Shown here: positions 30,130 through 41,100 of the stretch, piece after piece
How positions within the stretch are numbered: the stretch's first letter is position 1
Layout of the letters: each line of letters begins with the position of its first letter
Program-made: the position numbers and the translations under genes
NCBI GenBank assembly: GCA_015039365.1
Contig: WION01000003.1
Span: 1,178,001-1,242,000 of the forward strand
Direction: 5' to 3'
DNA: 64,000 bases
Source: Amanita rubescens
Lineage: Eukaryota; Basidiomycota; Agaricomycetes; Agaricales; Amanitaceae
The notes under the pieces: model-generated
What the model was told of the DNA's origin: nothing
The model's database searches: none
The model's input: only the letters and a program-made list of their open reading frames with translations

Positions 30130-31677
30130 CTAGTCATCCATTAATTCTGCTAATTCACGCTCTTCTTCCTCTGTGATGGCACCGCGGTCTGGTACGGGAC
30201 CTACCACCGCCGGCTTGGGTAGTGTTGACGGATCGAGAAGTTCTGTATAACCGCGCTATTCAATATACATTATCTCGCGTTTCATGGTATTTACCTGAAA
30301 GCTTCCATTTTCTCAATGTGCCATCCAGGCTTGCGGTAATCACCCATGGCTCGACTCGGACAGCCCCGCCTTTTGCTTTGATTTGGCGTAGCCAGAGTCG
30401 TATGGAAGTTACATCGTGCCAATGCGCGTCCACTTCACCCAGAAGTTCCGGTTCTTCCAGGTTCGAAATATCGTAAGTCCGGATGACATCCCCCGCTCCC
30501 GTCACCAAATAAGTATCGGCAAGTGCCGTTAGAGACAAAGGCAGAATTGCTCTTACAGCCGTCGGGTGAGTAATAGGTTTTGGTGGTTTACTTTGAGTAG
30601 GATTTGTGAACATGACCTGGACAGATTCGTCCGAGGATGCTAGACACGTCCCAGATTCAACGAAGACTACCATCCGATGGGGAGACCTAACCTGTCCACA
30701 ATTGATCATTACCTACGATTATCTCGTTGATCTTGGTTCGATGGTAAAGATGTTCGGTCCTTAATGTGCTTATCCAGCGGGGCGGTGTCGTGTCCTCCAA
30801 AGTCAAGTCCCAAATGTTAATCACACCCATAGTATCTGCCGTGTACAACACTGCAGACTTGTCGGATAGAACAACCCCATCAAGGCATTCTACGGGTCTG
30901 GTGTGAGCAGATATAGAACCCAGTCCTGTGAGCGGTGTCGGCTCCAGTGACTTAGATAGATCCCTGAAATGTGGATCAGTTGTAGACAAATGCTATATGT
31001 GAACTGACTTACCAGAATCGAACAGTTTTGTCTGAGCTGCTCGATATTAGAAGCTGCAGCGATGGAAATACCAGCAACGCTTTAACAAAGTCGGAATGGG
31101 CATTGGTGGATGAGATAAGTTCTTTCGTCTAGCGCCCAGCATGCATCAGCCACGACCGGATAGCTACCGATACACATACGTCGGTATCCCATAGGTTGAT
31201 TCTCTGAAATTATCGTCATTAAATGCACAGTTCTGGGTAAAAAAAAAAAGAAGAAATATACTTGATCCCAGGAACCAGTGATGAGTGTTTTTCCATCGCC
31301 GGATCCTTTTTCTTTATCACAAAAAGCGAGACAGGTTACGGGCCCCGCATGACCTTTGTAAACCTGAAGGGTCTTTCCTGACTGAACCAGTTCTAGTTCT
31401 AGACGTTATCAAAACGGCCCTAGAATATACCTCTAGATCGATCTTCTTCGCAACGTGAGTGTTTTCGGCGATCCACGCGCATCCATTTCGGATATGCAAC
31501 GATAATGCTTTCCCCGGGAGCTGTATGGGTAGACCCAGGTCTTTGGTTCTTTCTGCTTTAATTTTCCGAGCCTATAAAGCACATCGATCAATGTTCGGGT
31601 GCAAATGAAAGCCTTACGTGTTCCAGGGCAAGCTGCGCCTCTGCTACTAGAAAATTTGATGAATCGGAATTTGCCAT
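30130..31677 (-). CDS. WD40-repeat protein
   Basis: Read from ATG 31677: MANSDSSNFLVAEAQLALEH, then a helical leader ARKIKAERTKDLGLPIQLPG. WD repeats follow over about eight exons: GKTLQVYKGHAGPVTCLAFC, GKTLITGSWDQ with an INLWD-like end, a repeat beginning with AHSDFVKALLVF, ISAHTRPVECLDGVVLSDKS with GVINIWDLTLED, and VTGAGDVIRTYDISNLEEPE followed by AHWHDVTSIRLW and ITASLDGTLRKWKLSELL. The C-terminal tail is acidic, RGAITEEERELAELMDD. A seven-bladed propeller is likely. I know no specific function; such proteins serve as interaction platforms. It is on the same strand as the PKA gene with about 500 bp between. Confidence 0.8.
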
Positions 31678-32174
31678 GGCGAAGTACCTCAATAACAGTG
31701 AGACAGATGAAAATCAAACACTGTGATTAACGGCGTTTTATATCCCACAATTAATTTCGCTTGCCACCTACCACGAGGGCTTCGCATGCGCCGCTTGCAA
31801 CTGATCGAGCGACTTGTTTATGTCAATAAATTGCCGTTGGGCCAAGATAAGAGATACATGACAGTAATGTAGTACCGTGAACCATAGCTACAGGGACGAA
31901 ATGCTTGAACTAGTTGAAAAATAACGTGTAGATCTGGTTAAAGGAACGTCGAAGACACCAAATAGGATAGATACATCGTCGGAAGAGGGTATACATATTT
32001 GAAACACGGGTCGATCGATACAACTGCAGTTGAGTACGAGCCGTAGCAGGGTCAATGAGCAGGGCTAATTAGTCCATAATTAATTACTATTGTGGTTTAA
32101 AGGTAGCGAACTGGTATTGATGGTCGCGGAGATTGAAAGTTGACCAAGTCGAAATCGCGGCAAGTTCCAGAGTT
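31678..32174. other. intergenic, promoter of the WD40 gene, nothing else seen
   Basis: About 500 bases between the stop of the PKA gene and the start of the WD40 gene, both on the minus strand. It is AT-rich, with no conserved reading frame, repeat or RNA gene that I can identify. It should contain the PKA 3' UTR and the WD40 promoter. Confidence 0.5.
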
Positions 32175-33611
32175 TCAGAAATCGGAAAAGTATTCGGAAT
32201 ATGGAAGGCTTTCACGAGGTACCGGATTCTCCGTGTTATATAAGCCTGGCATTTCCTCGGCAGAAGGGAGAGGTAGATGTAAGAAGTGCCGTGTATCTTC
32301 GACGGATGCATTATGCGGGATTATTGGTGCCTGATAAAGGGTCAGAGGTTAACATGGAATAAATCGTCCAACTGACCTGTATTTCGTGTCGCTCCAACGC
32401 GTTCCAATCAACACCGCGGAACCATGGATGATCAAGGACGTCCTGTGGGCCGCCGATCATGTTTCCCAAACGCTGAGTTCGGTCAGGATTAAGGAAGGCG
32501 CGGATGAGATCCTTCGACAAACGGTCCATGGTTCTTGGCCATTGGATTTGTCCTCTCAGAATCTTTTCGTAGATTCCATACGGCGACTCGTCAAAGAAAG
32601 GTGGATAACCAACGAGCATTTCATAGCAAAGGATACCACATGCCCACCAGTCGGCGGCTTTACCATGGCCATCGGACTGTATGATCTCTGGTGCAAGGTA
32701 TTCTGGAGTGCCACAGAGCGTCCAGGTGCGATCTTCAACTACCTTGGCAAAACCAAAATCTGTGAGCTTTAAATAACCACGAGAATCAAGGAGCAGATTT
32801 TCGGGCTTCAAATCGCGATAAATGACGTTATGAGAATGGAGGTAGCGCAGAGCGAGTACAATGGTTGCAAGGTAGAATCGGGTTACATCCGGCGTAAAGC
32901 GTTGAGCGCGACGAAGATGGGTGAAAAGCTCTCCACCAGGGATATGAGACATGAGCAGGTAGACATTGCGGCTATCTTGGAAGGTGGCAAAAAGATCGAC
33001 GACAAAAGGATGACTGATGCGGTGAAGAATGCTGCGCTCGGCGTTGACGTGTTCGACTTGACGAAGGCGTATGATGTCCGTCTTCTTTAGAACTTTTAGT
33101 GCGAAATTATTTTGAGCAACGTCCTCGGCAGTTGAGAGACGATGGCGCACGAGCAGCACCCTCCCAAATGTTCCAGTCCCTGAGGCGGCAGGGAGTCAGT
33201 TGTCTGGGCTGTGGCACTGTAGCAGGAGCACGTACCCAATATGCCGCGTACCTCGAAGTCGGCGAGCCTGAGGGGCTGCAAATTGTCGAGACATTCGGTT
33301 TCGAACTGTTTAAGGATGGTACCGTATTGTGTTGACGGGGCGGCTAGATCTTGGTTTTGCATGTGGAACTTGGGGTTGACGGCAGGTGGGTGAGGAAAGT
33401 AATCGGCAAAATGAGGGTCGGTATCGGTCGGGCCGCTGTAACGTGGCTCAACGTCGACGACGATGGCATTGGGGTCATCGCAATTTGTAGGCGAGAGCGG
33501 GGGAGTAATTGGGGCGGCACCAGGGTAGAAATTACGGGCGACGGGGAGCGAGACGGAGCGGTGAAGCATAGCAGAGTGTGGGAGAGTCCCGTATACCGTC
33601 TCAAACGTCAT
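32175..33611 (-). CDS. cAMP-dependent protein kinase catalytic subunit
   Basis: AGC-family Ser/Thr kinase released from its regulatory subunit by cAMP; in basidiomycetes it governs growth, mating and morphogenesis. From ATG 33611 there is a Pro-rich N-terminal extension of about 125 residues (MTFETVYGTLPHSAMLHR start). The kinase domain shows GTGTFGRV (Gly loop, split by an intron after ILG), NFALKVLKK (ATP Lys), GGELFTHLRR, VIYRDLKPENLLL (catalytic loop), LTDFGFAKVV (DFG), and the activation segment RTWTLCGTPEYLAPEI with its phospho-Thr. WWACGILCYEMLVGYPPFF and the C-lobe follow. The last exon gives APIIPHNASVEDTRHF and ends EYFSDF, the hydrophobic-motif terminus of PKA. Three exons. A longer start at 33734 is open but poorly supported. 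Divergent from TFB3. Confidence 0.94.
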
Positions 33612-33821
33612 GGCCGCCAGAGCTTGGCTCCAGGGAAAAACCGTCCGCAAGGCTGGGGCGGCTACAAACACCCGCTCAGCGACGCCAAACCACGTCCAAT
33701 CCACCTCGACCACCGTTTTTGGCGGTGGAATCAAGGATGCGTCGGGACGGACAACAGAATACTTTGTACGCCGATGCTAGTAGTAGTACAGCCTCATCGC
33801 TGCTGACTTGTGGTACAGTCT

Positions 33822-34943
33822 ATGGACGACCAATGTCCAGTGTGCAAGAGTGACAGATACCTGAATCCGAAACTACGCTTGCTAGTGAGTTCTTGTTATC
33901 ACAAAATGTTCGTCCTGCCCGCTCTCTGGCTCTCGAAAACTGAGTGGATCATCAACAGGTGTGAATCTTGCATAGACCGTCTTTTCACATTAGGTCCTGC
34001 TCCTTGTCCAATTTGCAGCAAAGTCCTGAGGAAGTTGGCTTTTGCTCCTCAAACCTTTGAGGATCTCGCCGTCGAAAAAGAAATCGTCATACGGAGGCGC
34101 ATCGCAAAGGAGTAAGCTATCTATTTTTCACCCTATGCACAAATTTTAAACTATGCTTAGTTTTAATAAACGACGTGAAGATTTTGCGGACCTACGGACC
34201 TACAACGACTATCTACAAGATGTTGAAGACATCAGTACGTGGATTCGGCAATGCGACGACCAGCTCTGATTCATTCTCCAGTCTTCAATCTCATTAACGA
34301 CATTGATGTGCCCCAAACCGAAGCTCGCATTGCCGCCTATCGTGCTGAAAATGTAGCTCTGATTGAGATGAACCTTCAACGTGAGGAAGCTTATGCACAA
34401 TCGCTGAAAGAACACGAGGAGGCCGAAAGACGCGAACGCGAACTACGTGCCCTGGAACTACGGCGTGAAGAAGAGGAAGAACGTGAAGAACGTGAGAAGG
34501 ATAGAAGGGAAATCATTGACAAACTTGAGACGAGTGACAAGGATGCCGCAAAGCTTGTCGCAAAAACGCGTGCAAATGCTCTTAAGCGCTCTGCGGCGCG
34601 TTCTTCTTCCTCTCCTCTTCTGCAGAGTAATGCACAACTACTCAGATCACGAGCAGCACAAAGCACAGTCGTACCGGATGTCCCTCATATTCCATTTCAG
34701 GATGATTATTACGCGTATGAAGATATGTACCAACTCAAGGACACTGGTTACGAGGATGTATTTAGTGAAGCCGTGAGAAAAGACCGCGAAGGCATAATGC
34801 GAGGGGGAGGATACATGGTCGAGCAAGCCTGGGGAAGAGCATTGATGTGTGCGGTGGCGGGACTGGACGTGCCGCCGTTGACAGGAACGAACCTCTATGG
34901 CGAACGACAGGTCATTACAGAGACCGTTGTACCAACTGCTTGA
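33822..34943 (+). CDS. TFB3: TFIIH/CAK assembly factor TFB3 (MAT1)
   Basis: RING-finger subunit that holds the CDK-activating kinase (Kin28-Ccl1, CDK7-cyclin H) on core TFIIH. The start MDDQCPVCKSDRYLNPKLRL opens the RING, followed by VSSCYHKMCESCIDRLF and PAPCPICSKVLRKLAF, a complete C3HC4 set. The helical arch continues FEDLAVEKEIVIRRRIAKEF, NKRREDFADLRTYNDYLQDV, FNLINDIDVPQTEARIAAYR, then a strongly charged coiled coil (HEEAERRERELRALELRREE). The C-terminal segment GGYMVEQAWGRALMCAVAGL corresponds to the kinase-binding region. About four exons. The start at 33822 gives the family N-terminus MDDQxCP; a slightly longer frame from 33810 exists. 210 bp separates it from the divergent PKA start. 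Confidence 0.93.
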
Positions 34944-35004
34944 GGTGAAAGGTACATCTGACGCTTCTACTCTACGCCGACCAGATCCTGGTCAAAATGC
35001 CATT

Positions 35005-36723
35005 TCAAGCTTTGATTGGAATACTTGTGACCACTTTCCTGGCTGCCCTCTCACTATCGGTCAACGGCGGCGTCATAGGAAAATACAATATCTGATACTG
35101 TTTCTTTTGACTGAACAAATTTTCATGTGATATGATAATGGGGTCAATAGATAGTCTACTTACCTGAGTTTCTTCGGGGTTAGCCGACATTCTTTCAGCA
35201 AACGCAGGGAGAGCTTATCGTCTGACGGCAATAACTTGCGAAATCCACTTGCTCCCCCTCTGATATGTACATTTGTTGAAGTCGCAATCGTGTCATCAAT
35301 TATGTCCACATCTATGGGTTCCTTATGATGGAGGGAAGATCGTATTCGTTTCGGTGACTCCGGTCGAGCGGGTGACTCAAGGGATTCACTGATTGAGCGC
35401 TTTAACGTATCGGTCTGCTGGGAGGATGATTCGATAGCGGCAGAGCGAACCCTGCTGTCCAAGGTCCTGAAAAATAAGTCAAGTCAGCGGTTCTTCTTCA
35501 TCTCTCATATACTTACAGCGCGGGGTCAAACGTCAAAAGATTGGTTGAATCCCGCACAATCTCATAACCAACGACTGTCCGGGAGTGTCCATCATGTTGC
35601 AAAATAAAGGGCATACGATCTGTTACGGTCACGGCGGATGCTCTATGCAATGCTTGGTTAACATCTTTTGGCCTGACATTTGAAGAAAAATAATCCACAA
35701 TCCAGTTGATGAGACCGTCTATGCAGCGTTAAATGAAATGGAGTATTTGTGAGCTGGAGCATACCAAAGTTCTTCTGCGCGTTACTCAGATCGAATTCAA
35801 CTAGTTTACAGCTGTATTTGATGAGTGTCGAAACGTAAAATGGTCAATCCTAGACGACTCACGGTATACCACAAAATGTGAAGGCAACATATAGATCTGT
35901 GTCACCGTCACATATACAGGCTATGTAAGTGGATGGATTGCCGACCTGCAGTCCCTATCCACTTCGAAGTCCCAACTAGATCTTTGAGTTGTTGCTGACC
36001 CTCTGGGTCGAATCCTGAAATAAATGTTCAGTGGTAAGCGGAACCATTCGGGGTGTCGATAACAAATACCTGCATCCCACGCTTGCTTGATTAATATTTG
36101 CAAGTTACGCACTCCAGGGCGTCTTGAATTATTGATGATCAGCGAATGATATTCTGGTCGAGTTTGTTGAGAGAGAAGGGCAGAACATATCATGAGGTAA
36201 TTCCGATACCTATTTGAAGAATTAGAGTTGTGATGCATGCATTCAAAGTGAAACAGACTTACCCACAACCCCACGAGCTATCCCATAACTCTCTTCGAAT
36301 ATGCACGGTACCAGGGTAGCATACCACTCCACGAACAGTCTGACCTTGCAAGTTGGATTTATGCAACCCCTTCCTAAGCAAAGAGACTAGCCCTGTCCAT
36401 AATTGTCAGGGTACTGAAGGAGAAACGTGAAATATATTACCAGGCGTGTAGTTGGAAGGAGGCGGCTCCTTAAGCGCAGAATACCAAAACATGTCGTTCT
36501 CATTATGACAGGGAAGGCGGTCCTTCCATTTCCTACGCGTTTTGGGTTTAACGCTAGTGTCTCGTGATGTTTCATTGTAATTGGAGGTGAAGTGCATTTC
36601 ATAATGTTCTTGACGTTGAGAGGCGTCAAGCTTGCCAATGTCCTTTAAGCACACCTGGCAAATAAAAGAGTCATTAAATGTCGCTTCAGAGACGATCTCA
36701 ATATCGTCGTCTGACTGAACCAT
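35005..36723 (-). CDS. C78-family peptidase, ZUFSP/Mug105-type deubiquitinase
   Basis: Cysteine protease of family C78 (UFSP/ZUFSP), members of which cleave Lys63-linked ubiquitin chains or Ufm1. From ATG 36723: MVQSDDDIEIVSEATF, then one zinc-finger-like unit FICQVCLKDI with HYEMH (C-x2-C...H-x3-H). The catalytic domain follows: LLRKGLHKSNLQGQTVRGVV, the Cys box WDSSWGCGYRNYLM, RRPGVRNLQILIKQAWDAGF, GIPCKLVEFDL, PFILQHDGHSRTVVGYEI (catalytic His) and NLLTFDPA (Asp). A Ser-rich linker leads to RGGASGFRKLLPSDDKLSLR and a closing exon ILYFPMTPPLTDSERAARKV. About nine exons. The zinc finger and Lys63-type architecture favour ZUFSP over UFSP2, but ubiquitin versus Ufm1 specificity is inferred only. 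Confidence 0.87.
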
Positions 36724-36876
36724 GTCGTTCCAAGAGCGCGTCGGTGGTAATAAATCTTGATGAGATAAGCATGTATAAAGTGAGTATTACGTAATTAAGA
36801 TCATATCGGCGACGAATACGGCGACGCGCGTCTTGTACAAGCTTGTACATCACTCAACGCCTGTGCGACATCCAGT

Positions 36877-38084
36877 ATGTCCAGATCATACGACCGTGGT
36901 ACGTTCGAATGTCGTTGCTGTTTTTAATGTGATTGAGGCGCGTCTACCAGCTCTTACTGTATTCTCCCCCGACGGGCATCTCTTTCAGGTATTCTGGGGC
37001 GTCATATTCCTTCATCTAATCGCTCAGTATTGCTAGGTAGAATATGCCCTGGAAGCCGTAAGGAAGGGGACTTGCGCAGTAATTCACTTTCTTGACCCTG
37101 TACAACCACCACTGACAGCGTTGCAGGTCGGAGTTCGAGGCAAGGATGTCGTAGTTTTGGGTGTAGAGAAGAAATCTGTTCTGCAGCTACAAGATCCTCG
37201 CACTGTACGTAAAGTCGTAATGCTAGACGATCACATTTGCCTGGCATTTGCTGGTGAGGACTCTGAGTCCATTTTCCCAGTTATCATGACCGATGCCCTG
37301 CAGGACTGACGGCAGATGGCCGTGTTCTCATTGACAAAGCGAGGATCGAATGCCAAAGTCACCGACTAACAGTCGAAGACCCTGTCACTGTCGAATACAT
37401 AACGCGTCATATAGCAGGTATTCAACAGGTGCATTCATTTTATATGGTCCTTTCGGAAATGCTGAGGTATTCACAGCGGTATACCCAATCAGGTGGTGTT
37501 AGACCATTCGGCATCTCGACATTGATCATAGGTTTTGATCCAAACGATACGCAGCCCCGATTGTATCAGACAGAGCCAAGTGGGATTTACAGTGCATGGA
37601 AGGTTTGTATCAAGACATTTAGATTCCATCATACTTATATGGTTACTAGGCAAATGCCATTGGTCGTTCCTCGAAAACGGTCAGAGAGTTTTTGGAGAAG
37701 AACCACAAAGATGATCTATCAAGAGATGACGCCATTAAACTGACAATCAAGAGTTTGTTAGAGGTCGTTCAAACTGGCGCAAAGAACATTGAAATTAGCG
37801 TGATGGAAGGCTATGGTAAAGTGACGGTATGTAATAACTTTGTCTCCGTGAAACGAGAGCCAACGTGATGATAGAGCCTCGCTCTTCCCGAGATAGAAGC
37901 AATTGTGGCGGAAATCGAAAGAGAGAAGGAAGCAGGTAGGTTATATCTCGTAACACTGTGGTTCAGCATCTAATAAGACATCGCAGAGGCTGAAAGGAAG
38001 AGGTCAAGGTTAGCCGCAACCGCAGCTGGCCAGGCCGCCATGTCGCTGAGGGCTGGCGATACTGGAGAGACAGGCCAATCGTAA
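36877..38084 (+). CDS. PRE6: 20S proteasome subunit alpha4 (PSMA7/Pre6)
   Basis: Alpha-ring subunit of the 20S proteasome core; structural, without a catalytic Thr. Short exons join to [115 protein letters not shown], then [40 protein letters not shown] and [20 protein letters not shown]. The alpha signature [13 protein letters not shown] and the internal [17 protein letters not shown] identify alpha4. The C-terminus is a charged helix ([15 protein letters not shown]). At least ten exons, several under 60 nt. The stop codon TAA (38082-38084) directly abuts an ATG of the next frame. Confidence 0.95.
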
Positions 38085-38177
38085 ATGTCTGTATTTTGTA
38101 CCATCGTTCAAATCAAACAAATTATGTCAGCAAAATATGAGCCTCGATTGATTGATTGGCGCGTTCGCACTTCGCAG

Positions 38178-41100
38178 ATGAGCATACCAGGAACCGCTCT
38201 AGCAACGCATAATTCAGCTTCGACCAAGCATGTCTTATACTCAGAGATACTCTCAGTTACGTCTGCAATGCGCAGAAATTCTCGATGGGCTTCATCGGTT
38301 CACACCGTGACGGCGCGCAATCCAACTAATCTTGGCAGTAATTTAGGATTGCGCATTTCCGCTCCAGCTTCGAGCGCACAGCATTCGAGGAGAGGCAGTA
38401 AAGAGGCAGAACTGATGGCTGGATTTTATGAGTTGAAGCGTACCATCCAGAGTGTCGAAGGCGAGTCGACGCGTCCAAACATCCCAACCGATGTTGGCTG
38501 ACGACTTGTAGACATCAGAGATGTGGACCTTACGGTTATCCTCGCTCCTTTCTTCGCGATCATCCGCTCTCCTCTGTCCACAGGGCCAATAACCTCTACC
38601 GCACTCTCGTCCTTACACGGCATCTTTGTTTGTGGTCTTATTCACTCAGGCTCGCCGAATCTTGAACAAGCTCTTCTCGACTTGAGCAGCACAGTCTCTC
38701 ACTGCAAATTTGAAGCTAGTGACTCATCTGGTGATGAAGTGGTGTTATTGAAGATATTGACTCTGATACAAGACTGTCTCTGCGGAAACGTCGGGAAAAC
38801 TCTCGGCGACGTCGAGGTTTGTGAGATGCTAGAGACAGTACTGACGACGTGTTGTCAGATGCGCCTAAGCGGTAAGCAATCCGTAGATGAGAAACTCCTT
38901 GCTGACCTATGCCGGACAGAAATTCTGAGGCGCACAGCAGAAAATACAATGCAATTATTGGTCAGAACGGTGTTTTCCAAATTATGCACATTGGATCCAG
39001 CGACAGAGGAGGCTAAACTGACCGCAAAAAATGACGAGGATGTTCAGGAGCCTGAGCTTAAAATGAATGTTCAGTCCCAAGGAATACCAAAAACCGAGCA
39101 AGAAAGCTCAGAGGAGAAGGATAATGTCGAAAATAAAAATGAAGGTATAGAGGCAGATCAGAACTCAAGGCCTCTTGGTCCTCACGTACAAAGGATGGAA
39201 TGTACGTTTTATACATTCTTCATTGCCTCCAGTAACTTTGAATTATTATGTAATAGATGGCTTGCCTTCTATTCTGGAGCTCCTCCGCGTTCTCGTCAAT
39301 GTGCTAGATCCTAACGACCAGCAACATACCGATTCGACGCGCTTGATAGCACTGCGCACGTTGAATGCAGCATTTGAAGAATCTGGACATTATATACCAC
39401 AATACCCGTCCTTGAAGGCGCTGATCGTAGACCATGGGTGCAAGTATATGTTTCAACTTGCGAGGTCCGATAACATCTGGGTTTTGCAAGCGGCATTGCG
39501 TGCCATTTCCACGATGTTCGAAACAATGAGAAAGCATCTAAAGTTGCAGCAGGAGTTATTTCTTGCATTCGCCATCGATAGACTTGCCCAGCCCAGCATG
39601 CTACAGCTCGGTAAAGGTCAAGTGCCCACTGTACAAGGAAAGAAATCCAGTTTCACAGCATCGCCGAGACCTGGAACACCGGCCCTCCCGAGCACGAACG
39701 CAGCGCCAGAGGCAGAGGCTGAAACTGACAAGGGGATTGCATTGTCCTCTCGAGTTCTTGTAGCACCAGCCCGAGGAGAATCGAGAGATCTGCTACTGGA
39801 AACACTCATTCACATTTCTCGCTATCCAAGCTTTATGATTGACCTGTACATAAACTATGATTGCGACGTGAATTGTGAAAACCTATTTGAGCGATTGATT
39901 GACTTCCTAACAAAAGTAAGTCACCGCTATATGTTCACAGTTGTGCTCTTCACAAACTTTCCTAGTCTGTCTATCCTGGGAATTATGGCTTGGTACACGA
40001 ATCACAAAGAATAAATGCGCAATACCTATGCTTGGACTTACTGCTCACTTTCGTTAATGACAAGACGGCACGGATTGAGGGCGTACGTAATAATTTTCTT
40101 CAGATGATCATATCTATTAAAGCTGATAAACATGGTTTAATAGGCACCTCAGCCTTGGCCAACGGTCAGCATGGAATACTATGCATTCTCGAGATAGTAT
40201 TTATGTTTTTTTCGCAGGATTTTCAGCCGCCTGAATCGCTGATCCAGACAAAATCTCAGAAAGAGCTTACCCTTACCGGCGCGGCACGATTCAACGCAAA
40301 ACCTAAAACAGGCGTTGCTTTCCTGGAAGAAAAGAAGCTGATATATAATGATTTATCACCAGAAATCTCCAAGGCACATAGTTTGGCGAGGTTTCTCAAG
40401 GAATGCACAAGACTTGACAAGCGCCTGCTTGGTGATTTTATCTCGAAACCGGAGAATATCGATATCTTAAAGGCGTTCATTGGTCTTTTCGATTTCAGAA
40501 ATGTATGTCGTATACATTGCTAGCGGATCGACTGACTAAGCGTGAGCAGAAACCGATCGCCGACGCTATGCGTGAACTGCTCGAGAGCTTCCGACTCCCA
40601 GGGGAGGCACAGCAGATTGCACGGATCACCGAAACTTTCGCTTCTATTTATTTCGCGTCTGATCCCCGTGAGCAGTCCTTGCTATACCTAGGTGCTCACA
40701 TATCAATGATTGTTGTCAGTGGAAATTAAAAGCGAAGATGCGGTTTACGTCCTGGCATATTCTGTTATCATGCTGAATACAGATCTTCACAATCCTCAAA
40801 TCAGAGCAAGTAACCTGTTCAGGGAATCCTTGATCTTTCTGATATAATTCCTCAGAAACGAATGACTATTGAGGACTATACGAGAAACCTGCGAGGTGTC
40901 AACAACGGTACAGATTTCTCTCCAGAGTTTCTGGTGAGTTCACCACATTTAGTAATGTTCTTCACAAATCGAGGTTTGTTCAGCAAAACATCTACGATTC
41001 AATCCGGAAACGAGAGATAATCATGCCCGAGGAGCACACCGGCCAGCTAGGTTTTGAGTATGCCTGGAAAGAACTTCTTGCGAGAACGAGGAACGCTGGT

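Noticed and set aside
33612..33734. Longer PKA N-terminus starting at 33734
   Set aside because: The added residues show no kinase-family similarity and would place the start 88 bp from TFB3; the ATG at 33611 is sufficient.
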